5,317 nt of DNA from an uncultured Phycisphaerales bacterium (GTDB lineage Bacteria > Planctomycetota > Phycisphaerae > Phycisphaerales > UBA1924): contig CALAFV010000126.1 in assembly GCA_937891445.1 (NCBI GenBank), forward strand, positions 1 through 5,317. The letters run 5' to 3'. The notes under the pieces are model-generated. The model was not told the origin of the DNA, did no database searches, and saw only the letters and a program-made list of their open reading frames with translations. Made by a program: the position numbers and the translations under genes. Shown here one piece after another: positions 1-4,828 of this stretch (positions are counted from its first letter, which is position 1; each line of letters starts with the position of its first letter).

Positions 1-486
1 GCGGATCTGGAGCAGCATCGCCGCCGCGGTCGCCAGCGGCGTGTAGACAAGCAGCAGAAGGCCGACGCCGAGGGCGTTGCTGGTCAGCAGCGCGCCGAGG
101 ACGACGAAGAGGCTCAGGCAGAGCACCTGCGCCTCGTCGCGCGGGGCCTTGCGGTCGAAGAGTTTGATGAGTTGTATGAGGACGAGGAACTCGGAGAGGT
201 GCGAGACGACGGCGTTGCCGGAGTTGGCGACGCTGAAAAAGGCGCGGGCGATGGCGGCGATGACCAGGAGGTTGATCGCCGCGCGGGGCAGGGCCGTGGG
301 CGTGCCGCCGCGGGCCAGCCACCACCCCAGCGCGAGCACCGGCATGCTGAAGGCGGCCAGCGCCGGGGCGGGCTCGGCGACGCAGTAGCCCATGATCGCC
401 GCGCCGACGGCGAGGCAGGCGACCGTGTTGAAGCGGTCGGGGATGCGCCGGGCCGGGGCGATCGCACTGGAGGCCAGGGCGGTCAT
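1..486 (-). CDS. TgpA-type transglutaminase, N-terminal membrane region (partial)
   Basis: This is the N-terminal 162 residues of a multipass inner-membrane protein that continues past the left edge. Hydrophobic segments lie near residues 21-36, 41-59, 66-84, 119-137 and 138-158. The stretch LIKLFDRKAPRDEAQ (106-120), followed by another hydrophobic helix, resembles the 'K-hydrophobic-RD' signature of the TgpA N-terminal domain (DUF3488), which in full-length members precedes a periplasmic transglutaminase-like Cys-His-Asp domain. That catalytic domain is not in the window, so enzymatic function is inferred. The ATG at 486-484 overlaps the TGA of the DUF58 gene by four bases (ATGA), and a GGGAG ribosome binding site (complement of 496-500) lies nine bases upstream. 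The gene is therefore very likely co-transcribed and translationally coupled with DUF58. DUF58-transglutaminase pairs are common bacterial operons, often with a MoxR ATPase. Their exact cellular role is poorly defined and may concern envelope or protein maturation. An unrelated multipass protein is the main alternative. Confidence 0.8.
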   Translation of the reverse strand, partial: MTALASSAIAPARRIPDRFNTVACLAVGAAIMGYCVAEPAPALAAFSMPVLALGWWLARGGTPTALPRAAINLLVIAAIARAFFSVANSGNAVVSHLSEFLVLIQLIKLFDRKAPRDEAQVLCLSLFVVLGALLTSNALGVGLLLLVYTPLATAAAMLLQIR

Positions 487-1793
487 GCGGCGGGGCTCCC
501 GATGCGCGGGGCGGCGGCGTGTTGCGCCGGGGGCTCATCCGGTCCGGCGACGTGCACCGCGCCCGCCGGGCCGCGCGAGGGATCGACATGGCCGGCGTGG
601 ACGGCGACGACCAGTTCGCCGCGTGGGGCGATGCGGGGCGAGGGCGTGCGCGACGCGGGGGCGGTGAGGTCCAGCAGCGCCAGGTCGTCGAGCAGGCGAC
701 CGGCGGCGGCGGGGCCGGGGAGCGGGCGTCGCGTGATGCCCGCCGCGGGGACGCTCAGACCGATCTCGTAGCCGCGCTGGGCGGCGGCGACGATGATGCC
801 GGCGGCGCGGGAGATGGCCGCTTCGTTGTCGGCCTCCGGCGCGGCGGGGTCGGTGTGGACGACGACGGTGATTCGGCGGGGCGCGGGCTGGGCGTGCTGA
901 CGCACGAGCAGGTCGCCGGCGCGGGCGCTGGCCCGCCACGCGATTGTGCGGGGGCTGTCGCCGGGGACGTAGGAACGCAGGGCGAAGAAGTCCTCGCCGT
1001 GGCCGGCGCGGGCCGGGCGGGGCTGGGCGCCGTGATCGCCGGCCGGGCGGCGGCGGAAGAGGTCCGGCGGCGGCGGGAGGGGCTTGGGTCGGACGATGAT
1101 GGTGCGAGGCTGGCGGAAGAGCAGGCCCTTGCGGATGAGGCCAAAGGGGAACGTGGTGTCGAGCCGGAAGTCGCCAAGGCGCAGCACGCCGCGACGCGGC
1201 GGTGTGAAGGTGGCGCGGGTTTCGACCGTTTCGGATGGGCCGGCGTGCACGAGGAAGGCGTAGGTCTGGGGCGGGGAGCGCGATGCGTCGCCCTCCATGG
1301 TGGGCGATTCGGTGGCGCCGATCGCGAAGGCGGGGACGAAACGCGAGCGGTTCGTGACGCGGTAGACCAGCGCCAGCGGTTCGCCGGCGACGGCGCGGGC
1401 CGCGCTGCTCCCGGGCGCAGCGCCCGCGGGCTCACGCACGGCGCGGATGCCCATGAGCATCTGGCCTGAGATGAGGCCCGAGACGACGAGGATCGCCAGC
1501 GCGAAGCCGAAGGCCCAGAAGAGCAGGTTGTTCTGGCTGTTGAACGCCCCCAGCGCGATCAGAATCGTGATGACGATGTACACGATTCCGGGTGTGTGGA
1601 AGTGATAGCGTCGCCGCAGCGGCACGGCGGGGTCGCGCCGATCGGTCCGGCCGACGCCGCGGCGCCGGGTGTCGTCGTCGGCACGCTGGCGCGGCTGGGG
1701 TCCCACGGCTGGGAGGCGATACGCCCGGGCGCCGTCGCGGGTTTCCGGGAGCGGGGCCGCGACGGGCGCAGCGCTGGGCGGCGGGGGGGTCAT
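483..1793 (-). CDS. DUF58 domain-containing membrane protein
   Basis: With the ATG at 1793-1791 the product is 436 aa. A Pro/Ala/Arg-rich, probably disordered N-terminus of about 60 residues comes first. Two adjacent membrane helices follow: one about 67-86 (GIVYIVITILIALGAF) and one about 90-110 (LLFWAFGFALAILVVSGLIS). A beta-rich region comes next (about 138-240, including RRGVLRLGDFRLDTTFPFGL). Then comes the DUF58 hallmark at about 266-299, containing GEDFFALRSYVPGD and IAWRASARAGDLLVRQ. Length and domain order fit the family. DUF58 proteins usually sit with MoxR ATPases and transglutaminase-like proteins; biochemical function is not established. No MoxR gene is seen here. Start choice is uncertain: the same frame stays open to a GTG at 1856, which would give 457 aa. 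I prefer the ATG because the 21 extra residues fall in AT-richer boundary DNA and because the ATG overlaps an upstream frame's stop as ATGA. No clear ribosome binding site supports either start. Confidence 0.9.
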   Translation of the reverse strand: MTPPPPSAAPVAAPLPETRDGARAYRLPAVGPQPRQRADDDTRRRGVGRTDRRDPAVPLRRRYHFHTPGIVYIVITILIALGAFNSQNNLLFWAFGFALAILVVSGLISGQMLMGIRAVREPAGAAPGSSAARAVAGEPLALVYRVTNRSRFVPAFAIGATESPTMEGDASRSPPQTYAFLVHAGPSETVETRATFTPPRRGVLRLGDFRLDTTFPFGLIRKGLLFRQPRTIIVRPKPLPPPPDLFRRRPAGDHGAQPRPARAGHGEDFFALRSYVPGDSPRTIAWRASARAGDLLVRQHAQPAPRRITVVVHTDPAAPEADNEAAISRAAGIIVAAAQRGYEIGLSVPAAGITRRPLPGPAAAGRLLDDLALLDLTAPASRTPSPRIAPRGELVVAVHAGHVDPSRGPAGAVHVAGPDEPPAQHAAAPRIGSPAA

Positions 1794-1876
1794 CGGGCGT
1801 ACGGGGGCTCGTTCCCCGGCTTCCACTTGATGTTGCAGAATCGGTACAGGCCGCACCTCTCAACATACCGAGACAT
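1790..1876 (-). other. 28-codon frame ending on the DUF58 start; possible remnant of an upstream gene
   Basis: On the minus strand a frame beginning with ATG at 1876-1874 encodes 28 residues, including LYRFCNIKWKPGNEPPYAR before its stop. Its TGA (1792-1790) overlaps the DUF58 ATG as ATGA, the junction style used throughout the window. The residue composition (Cys, Trp, Tyr, Asn, Lys) is unlike the Arg/Ala/Pro-rich shadow frames nearby. No ribosome binding site precedes the ATG, and the frame remains open further upstream to about 1938. It could be the C-terminal remnant of a chromosomal gene cut or replaced by the mobile element, a tiny real gene, or chance. I do not recognise a family. Confidence 0.2.
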
Positions 1877-1885
1877 CGGAACGCA

Positions 1886-1902
1886 GAAAACACTGGAAAA
1901 CA
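1886..1902 (+). repeat. Two GAAAACA direct repeats, 10 bp apart
   Basis: GAAAACA occurs at 1886-1892 and again at 1896-1902, exactly one helical turn apart, in the AT-richer strip upstream of the integrase. The spacing would put both copies on the same DNA face, as expected for a pair of protein-binding sites such as integrase arm sites. The motif is short and A-rich, so coincidence is quite possible. Confidence 0.25.
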
Positions 1903-1943
1903 AGGCTGATTTGAGCAATACTTCAACACCGGATCACACACCC

Positions 1944-1983
1944 GGATGTATCCTGACAGCCCCAAATCGTATCCTGTATCCTG
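1944..1983 (+). repeat. Three GTATCCTG repeats upstream of the integrase, with a short palindrome
   Basis: GTATCCTG occurs at 1948-1955, 1969-1976 and 1976-1983, giving start-to-start spacings of 21 and 7 bases. Outer copies extend to the ten-base TGTATCCTGA at 1947-1956 and 1975-1984. The first copy overlaps a small palindrome, GGATGTATCC (1944-1953). The 21-base spacing is two helical turns. The cluster ends 15 bases before the integrase start, where arm-type integrase or excisionase sites, or an autoregulatory operator, would be expected. The repeats are directly visible; their function is inferred. Confidence 0.55.
1953..1982 (+). promoter_or_regulatory. Candidate sigma70-like promoter for the integrase
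   Basis: CTGACA (1953-1958, five of six matches to TTGACA) and TATCCT (1977-1982, four of six to TATAAT) are separated by 18 bases. Both boxes overlap the GTATCCTG repeats, so a protein bound to the repeats would block the promoter. Transcription would start close to 1989, leaving a very short leader before the GGAG site at 1987-1990, which weakens the case. Confidence 0.3.
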
Positions 1984-1998
1984 ATCGGAGTTCACCTG

Positions 1999-3321
1999 AT
2001 GGGCGCTCAAATGGTCCGCCTCACGGACACCCGCGTAGAGAACTGGGCACCCCCAAAGGACGGCAAAGAACACTACCTCTGGGATTCAGAAGTGAGGGGC
2101 CTGTGCGTCCGCCAGCAGCCGGGCGGCTCGCGTGCCTACTACCTGTACCGGCGCGTCAACGGCTCGCCCAAGCGCTACCGGATCGGCGCGGTCGATGAAA
2201 TCCCGCTGGCCCGCGCCCGCGAGGTCGCCAGCGCGTGGAACGCCGATCTACATGCGGGCCGTCCGCTGACTCCCCTAGGCAACGTCGCGTCCTCTGATCG
2301 TGGCCCGGCTGTCCGCACGCTGGGCGAGGTGTTCGCCGACTACATCGAAGCCGTGAAGGCCAGCAAGACCACTTGGGCAGAGGATCAGGCCAAGTTCGAC
2401 CGCTGGTTGAGGCCCCACGCCCACGTTGCGTTTGACGAGATCGACCGGGCGTTCGTGACGGCCCGCTACATCGAAGTCCGGGACGGGAAGATTCCCCGCC
2501 GCTGGCGCAACGGCACCGTGCCCAAGGGGTGGAAGCAGCGGCCCACGAAGGTTCAGGCCGCGCGGTTCGTCACGCTGCTAGGGTCGGTCTGGAAGTGGGA
2601 ATGGAATCGCCGCATGCTGAGTGGTGAGCACACCGGCGCGATGCCGGAAAGTCCCACGAGGGGCTTTCTGGCCTTGATGGGGCACAAGGAAAACCGCACC
2701 TACGCCGACTCCCACCTGCCGGAGGCGGAGTTCGTAGCGATCGTGAATGCCATCGACGCCCACGAAGCGGCGGGCGGCAACCGGGTCCGCTGCGATGCGC
2801 TGCGGCTGATGGCGTGGACGGGTCTGCGGAAATCGAACGTCCTGCGGCTTCAGTGGGCATGGGTACACCTGAACGCGAAGCGGCCATTCATCCAGATTCC
2901 CAAGGGCGAGTTCAAGGGCAGGCGCGAACATATCGTGCCGCTGATCCCGCAAGCCGCGGCGCTGCTGCGCCGCTGGCGGGATGCCGCCGGACGGGACGCC
3001 AAGTACGTCCTGCCGGGTCGGTCTGAGGACGGGCATATTGGCGACCTGCGCCCATCGTGGGTCAAGGTGCTGGAACTGGCCGGACTCGCCGAGCGTCGCC
3101 CAAGGGTTCGTATGCACGACCTGCGCGGGCACGTCGCCACAAAACTGCATCGGATGGGCGTTCCTGTCGGCACCATCATGGCGATCATGGGTTGGAAGAA
3201 CGTCCAGACGGCCATGCGGTACATCCGGGCGTCCCGCGACGAAGCGTTTGACGCGATGGAGAAGTACGGCGAAGCTTGGGGCGCGCCGAGCCTCAAACTG
3301 ACCGATGAGGAGGCCGCGTGA
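1999..3321 (+). CDS. P4-type tyrosine integrase / site-specific recombinase
   Basis: This 440-aa protein catalyses integration and, with an excisionase, excision of the element by cutting and rejoining DNA through a 3'-phosphotyrosine link. Residues about 7-90 resemble the DUF4102-type arm-binding domain (YYLYRRVNGSPKRYRIGAVD, then ARAREVASAW). Residues about 105-230 are the SAM-like core-binding domain, and about 238-425 the catalytic domain. Visible catalytic residues are Arg277 (TGLRKSNVL), a beta-hairpin Lys302 or Lys306 (KGEFKGRR), His373 and Arg376 (HDLRGHVAT), Trp399 in the second His/Trp position (MGWKN), and the nucleophile Tyr408 (AMRYIRAS). Length and domain order are complete, so it is probably active. 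The residue after Arg376 is Gly where His or Arg is common. The ATG at 1999 has GGAG at 1987-1990, eight bases upstream. Its TGA overlaps the next gene's GTG. It reads away from the inferred attachment region, and the repeats just upstream may bind it. Confidence 0.95.
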   Translation: MGAQMVRLTDTRVENWAPPKDGKEHYLWDSEVRGLCVRQQPGGSRAYYLYRRVNGSPKRYRIGAVDEIPLARAREVASAWNADLHAGRPLTPLGNVASSDRGPAVRTLGEVFADYIEAVKASKTTWAEDQAKFDRWLRPHAHVAFDEIDRAFVTARYIEVRDGKIPRRWRNGTVPKGWKQRPTKVQAARFVTLLGSVWKWEWNRRMLSGEHTGAMPESPTRGFLALMGHKENRTYADSHLPEAEFVAIVNAIDAHEAAGGNRVRCDALRLMAWTGLRKSNVLRLQWAWVHLNAKRPFIQIPKGEFKGRREHIVPLIPQAAALLRRWRDAAGRDAKYVLPGRSEDGHIGDLRPSWVKVLELAGLAERRPRVRMHDLRGHVATKLHRMGVPVGTIMAIMGWKNVQTAMRYIRASRDEAFDAMEKYGEAWGAPSLKLTDEEAA

Positions 3322-3815
3322 ACGCCGCTCAACACAAATGGCTAATCCGGTCTTCGGGGATCGTGCTTCGTACGGATGCGAACACCGACGCGGCACGGTT
3401 CGCCCGTCTCTTCGTAGAGACGTGGCGGATGATTCCCCTTGCGGATCGTCGCCTGATGCGCCGGGGGCATCGGTACCCCGGTGACTTGTGGATGGGCGTC
3501 GGCCTGTTTCACGATCATCAGCGCTGGCAGCGTGGCCCGAGCGGTGAAGCGGCGGCGCAGTTCTCCGTTCTCTCCGATCATCTGGAACTGACCGTCCGCA
3601 ACGCATGGTTCGCCCGGCTGCCTGATGAGCACGCCCGTTGCATCATCGCTCACGAACTGGGGCACTGTGTGCTGAGCGCCACCAGCCCGTACCACCTGGG
3701 CGATGCCTTCGCAGAGGAAGACGTAGCGGAGCAACTTCGGGCGTGGGGCTTCGATGATGAAGCCCGCATGGACTTTGAGGCCGGGTGCGGGCTGCGCACC
3801 GGGGAGGCAGCGTGA
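3318..3815 (+). CDS. Uncharacterised protein with HELGH zinc-metalloprotease motif
   Basis: The 165-aa product carries HELGH at 112-116 in the helical context IIAHELGHCVL, the HExxH signature in which two His bind zinc and Glu is catalytic. An acidic cluster follows (AEEDVAEQLRAWGF, 132-144) and could supply the third zinc ligand, as in gluzincin-like and ImmA/IrrE-type proteases. The N-terminal half (about 1-105) has no motif I recognise. No signal peptide or membrane helix is visible, so it is probably cytoplasmic. It starts at GTG 3318 with a GTGA overlap of the integrase stop, and GAGGAGG (3307-3313) lies four bases upstream, which supports this start. Translation should be coupled to the integrase. 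On mobile elements ImmA-like proteases cleave a repressor to trigger excision, and that role is possible here. However, no partner repressor of that type is in the window, and a non-proteolytic metal-binding role cannot be excluded. Confidence 0.8.
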   Translation: MNAAQHKWLIRSSGIVLRTDANTDAARFARLFVETWRMIPLADRRLMRRGHRYPGDLWMGVGLFHDHQRWQRGPSGEAAAQFSVLSDHLELTVRNAWFARLPDEHARCIIAHELGHCVLSATSPYHLGDAFAEEDVAEQLRAWGFDDEARMDFEAGCGLRTGEAA

Positions 3816-4198
3816 GCAAGCCCCCAAAATCACCCCAGCGGCGCGAGGCCGACGAACTACGGGCAGAGGGCTTCCCCGTCCGGTCGATGGACGTGCTGAA
3901 GTTCCCCGGCCGCCCCACCTTCGACCCTACTTCGGACGCACCGATTGTGGCCGGTGTACGCGACCCGCAACAGTTCATCCGGGACGTGGCGGCGCTGGCC
4001 CGGACGGACGCGGCCACGCGACGGTTCGTGGCCGAGCACGGGCATCTGGGCAGTGTCCGCAGTCCGGCCTTCCTTGCCGCCCTGTCCGCGTGGGTCCGAG
4101 AAAGGCTCACGTCGGGGTTTGATGCTCCGAGTTCGGTTGAGTGGCAACAGCGGGCCAGTAGCAACCTTGACCGCTTCTGGCAGAAGGTGTACAGTTGA
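3812..4198 (+). CDS. Hypothetical 128-aa protein
   Basis: I do not recognise a family. The sequence begins with a basic, flexible stretch (SKPPKSPQRREADELR). An extended region about residues 20-50 follows (including SMDVLKFPGRPTFDP), then mainly helical, Ala/Arg-rich segments from about 55 to the end (DPQQFIRDVAALAR, SPAFLAALSAWVRERL, ASSNLDRFWQKV). It has no membrane helix, signal peptide or metal motif. The GTG at 3812 overlaps the previous TGA as GTGA and has GGGGAGG (3801-3807) four bases upstream. An in-frame start further upstream at 3785 would bury the start within the preceding gene and lacks such support. It is the last member of the integrase operon before a gene-free structured region. 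A role with the HELGH protein or integrase is only a guess from position. Good coding context and coupling make it likely to be real. Confidence 0.7.
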   Translation: MSKPPKSPQRREADELRAEGFPVRSMDVLKFPGRPTFDPTSDAPIVAGVRDPQQFIRDVAALARTDAATRRFVAEHGHLGSVRSPAFLAALSAWVRERLTSGFDAPSSVEWQQRASSNLDRFWQKVYS

Positions 4199-4207
4199 CT
4201 GACAACA

Positions 4208-4254
4208 CATCAGGCGGACCCCCGACCGGCTAAGCCGTGCGGGGGACCATCAGG
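4208..4254 (+). repeat. CATCAGG direct repeats flanking a GC-rich hairpin
   Basis: CATCAGG occurs at 4208-4214 and 4248-4254. Between them CCCCCG (4219-4224) pairs with CGGGGG (4240-4245), and inside this CGGC (4227-4230) pairs with GCCG (4234-4237) around a TAA loop, with a two-by-two mismatch between the stems. The hairpin begins 20 bases after the stop of the 128-aa gene, so it might act as a terminator or 3' stabiliser, but no T-tract follows. Flanking repeats suggest a protein-binding or recombination site instead. Confidence 0.4.
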
Positions 4255-4264
4255 AAAACGGTGC

Positions 4265-4282
4265 AAGCGGTTCCGACCGCTT
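4265..4282 (+). other. Perfect 7-bp hairpin with TCCG loop
   Basis: AAGCGGT (4265-4271) pairs completely with ACCGCTT (4276-4282) around TCCG, a UNCG-type tetraloop sequence in RNA. It lies between the integrase operon and the HTH genes. It has no T-tract on the plus strand, so it is not a standard terminator. It may be part of a structured leader or a dyad operator. Confidence 0.4.
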
Positions 4283-4285
4283 CCA

Positions 4286-4330
4286 CGGCCTCCCTCTGGT
4301 ACTCGGTTCATGCCGGGCATCGGGAGGCCG
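4286..4330 (+). other. Nested stem-loop: 9-bp outer stem with inner stem
   Basis: CGGCCTCCC (4286-4294) pairs perfectly with GGGAGGCCG (4322-4330). Inside the loop, ATGC (4310-4313) pairs with GCAT (4317-4320). The two nested perfect stems sit 53 bases upstream of the first HTH start. This could be a structured 5' leader, a small RNA domain, or a DNA site for replication or excision proteins. No known riboswitch class is recognisable. Confidence 0.45.
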
Positions 4331-4358
4331 CGTTCGTTTTCCGACCGTTCGCCACCCG

Positions 4359-4378
4359 GTGCCCATCAAAAGGGGCAC
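4359..4378 (+). promoter_or_regulatory. Hairpin overlapping the ribosome binding site of the first HTH gene
   Basis: GTGCCC (4359-4364) pairs perfectly with GGGCAC (4373-4378) around an eight-base loop. The 3' arm contains most of the AGGGG Shine-Dalgarno (4371-4375) that lies seven bases before the ATG at 4383. In mRNA this stem would hide the ribosome binding site, suggesting control of translation of the HTH operon. Confidence 0.4.
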
Positions 4379-4382
4379 GACG

Positions 4383-4607
4383 ATGGCGACTGGTGAAATC
4401 GACAGACTGCTGAATGAACGGGAGGCCGCAGCCCTACTCGGGCTGTCGCCGCACACCCTCAACCGCTGGCGAGTGCTGCGCACCGGCCCATCCTTCACGC
4501 GGGTTGGGCGGCTGGTGCGGTACCGGGAGAGCGCGATTCGTTCGTACATCGCGTCCCGCGACGTGCCTACGGCGGATCAGCCGGTGCGGAAGGTGGGTGC
4601 GCGGTGA
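4383..4607 (+). CDS. Excisionase-family / AlpA-like helix-turn-helix protein (first of pair)
   Basis: The 74-aa product is almost entirely one winged helix-turn-helix domain of the HTH_17 (excisionase/MerR-like) type. The first helix is about 12-20 (EREAAALLG), the recognition helix about 22-31 (SPHTLNRWRV), and the wing plus last helix about 38-58 (FTRVGRLVRYRESAIRSYIASR). Such proteins bind DNA near attachment sites to steer integrase toward excision, or act as activators like AlpA. The ATG at 4383 is preferred because AGGGG lies seven bases upstream. An in-frame GTG at 4359 would add eight residues but has no good ribosome binding site and lies within the hairpin. It is the first gene after the structured gap and is coupled to the next gene by a GTGA overlap. 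Whether it is the excisionase or a regulator of the downstream primase cannot be told from sequence. Confidence 0.85.
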   Translation: MATGEIDRLLNEREAAALLGLSPHTLNRWRVLRTGPSFTRVGRLVRYRESAIRSYIASRDVPTADQPVRKVGAR

Positions 4608-4828
4608 GTAGCGAGCCTCTCCCCGGATTCCTGCGCCCCGATCAGGTGTGCGAACGGCTGGGTACCTCGCCCTCTTCGCTCTCCCGTTGGATGCGGGAAG
4701 GCAAGGTGCCGCACTACCGCATCGGTCGGTCCATCTTCATCCCTGAACGCTGGCTGCGATATGTTGAAATGGCGGCGCTCGGAGAGGCCGACGCCGGTTC
4801 GGATGAGAAGGGCGGGGCTGACCAATGA
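4604..4828 (+). CDS. Excisionase-family helix-turn-helix protein (second of pair)
   Basis: A second 74-aa HTH_17-type protein. Helix one is about 12-20 (PDQVCERLG), the recognition helix about 22-33 (SPSSLSRWMREG), and the wing about 35-55 (VPHYRIGRSIFIPERWLRYVE). An acidic Gly-rich tail follows. It shares architecture but little identity with its neighbour, so it is an old or independent duplication rather than a recent one. It starts at GTG 4604, overlapping the previous TGA as GTGA, with a purine-rich GGAAGG (4588-4593) upstream. Its stop overlaps the primase ATG. The pair may divide the work between excision and transcription control, or may form a heterodimer; both are inference. Confidence 0.85.
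   Translation: MSSEPLPGFLRPDQVCERLGTSPSSLSRWMREGKVPHYRIGRSIFIPERWLRYVEMAALGEADAGSDEKGGADQ

Noticed and set aside
172..771. Plus-strand frame of 199 codons at the left end
   Set aside because: Low-complexity Gly/Arg/Ala product that overlaps the TgpA-like and DUF58 genes on the minus strand.
519..1469. Long plus-strand frame of 316 codons opposite DUF58
   Set aside because: Composition is Gly/Ala/Arg/Asp-rich with no domain. It mirrors the codon bias of the well-supported DUF58 gene on the other strand, as expected in very GC-rich DNA.
1802..1818. tRNA T-arm-like stem (CGGGG/CCCCG with a 7-base loop) as a possible tRNA attachment site
   Set aside because: On the minus strand the loop reads AACGAGC and lacks the conserved TTC, and no matching acceptor, D or anticodon arms are found upstream.
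1944..1984. CRISPR array or plasmid iterons
   Set aside because: Copies are only eight to ten bases long, unevenly spaced and too few; no regular spacers are present.
1432..2073. Minus-strand frame of 213 codons running across the int-DUF58 gap
   Set aside because: Most of it is an out-of-frame shadow of the DUF58 N-terminus and the integrase start, and the sequence changes character within it without any domain.
2578..3606. Minus-strand frame of 342 codons spanning the integrase and the start of the HELGH gene
   Set aside because: It lies antisense to two well-supported genes, crosses their junction, and has no recognisable domain or ribosome binding site.
4195..4230. TTGACT at 4195-4200 as the -35 box of a promoter for the HTH operon
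   Set aside because: No -10-like hexamer lies 16-18 bases downstream; the sequence there is GC-rich hairpin.
4219..4245. Rho-independent terminator after the integrase operon
   Set aside because: The hairpin is GC-rich and well placed but no T-run follows on the plus strand, so it is kept only as a structured element.
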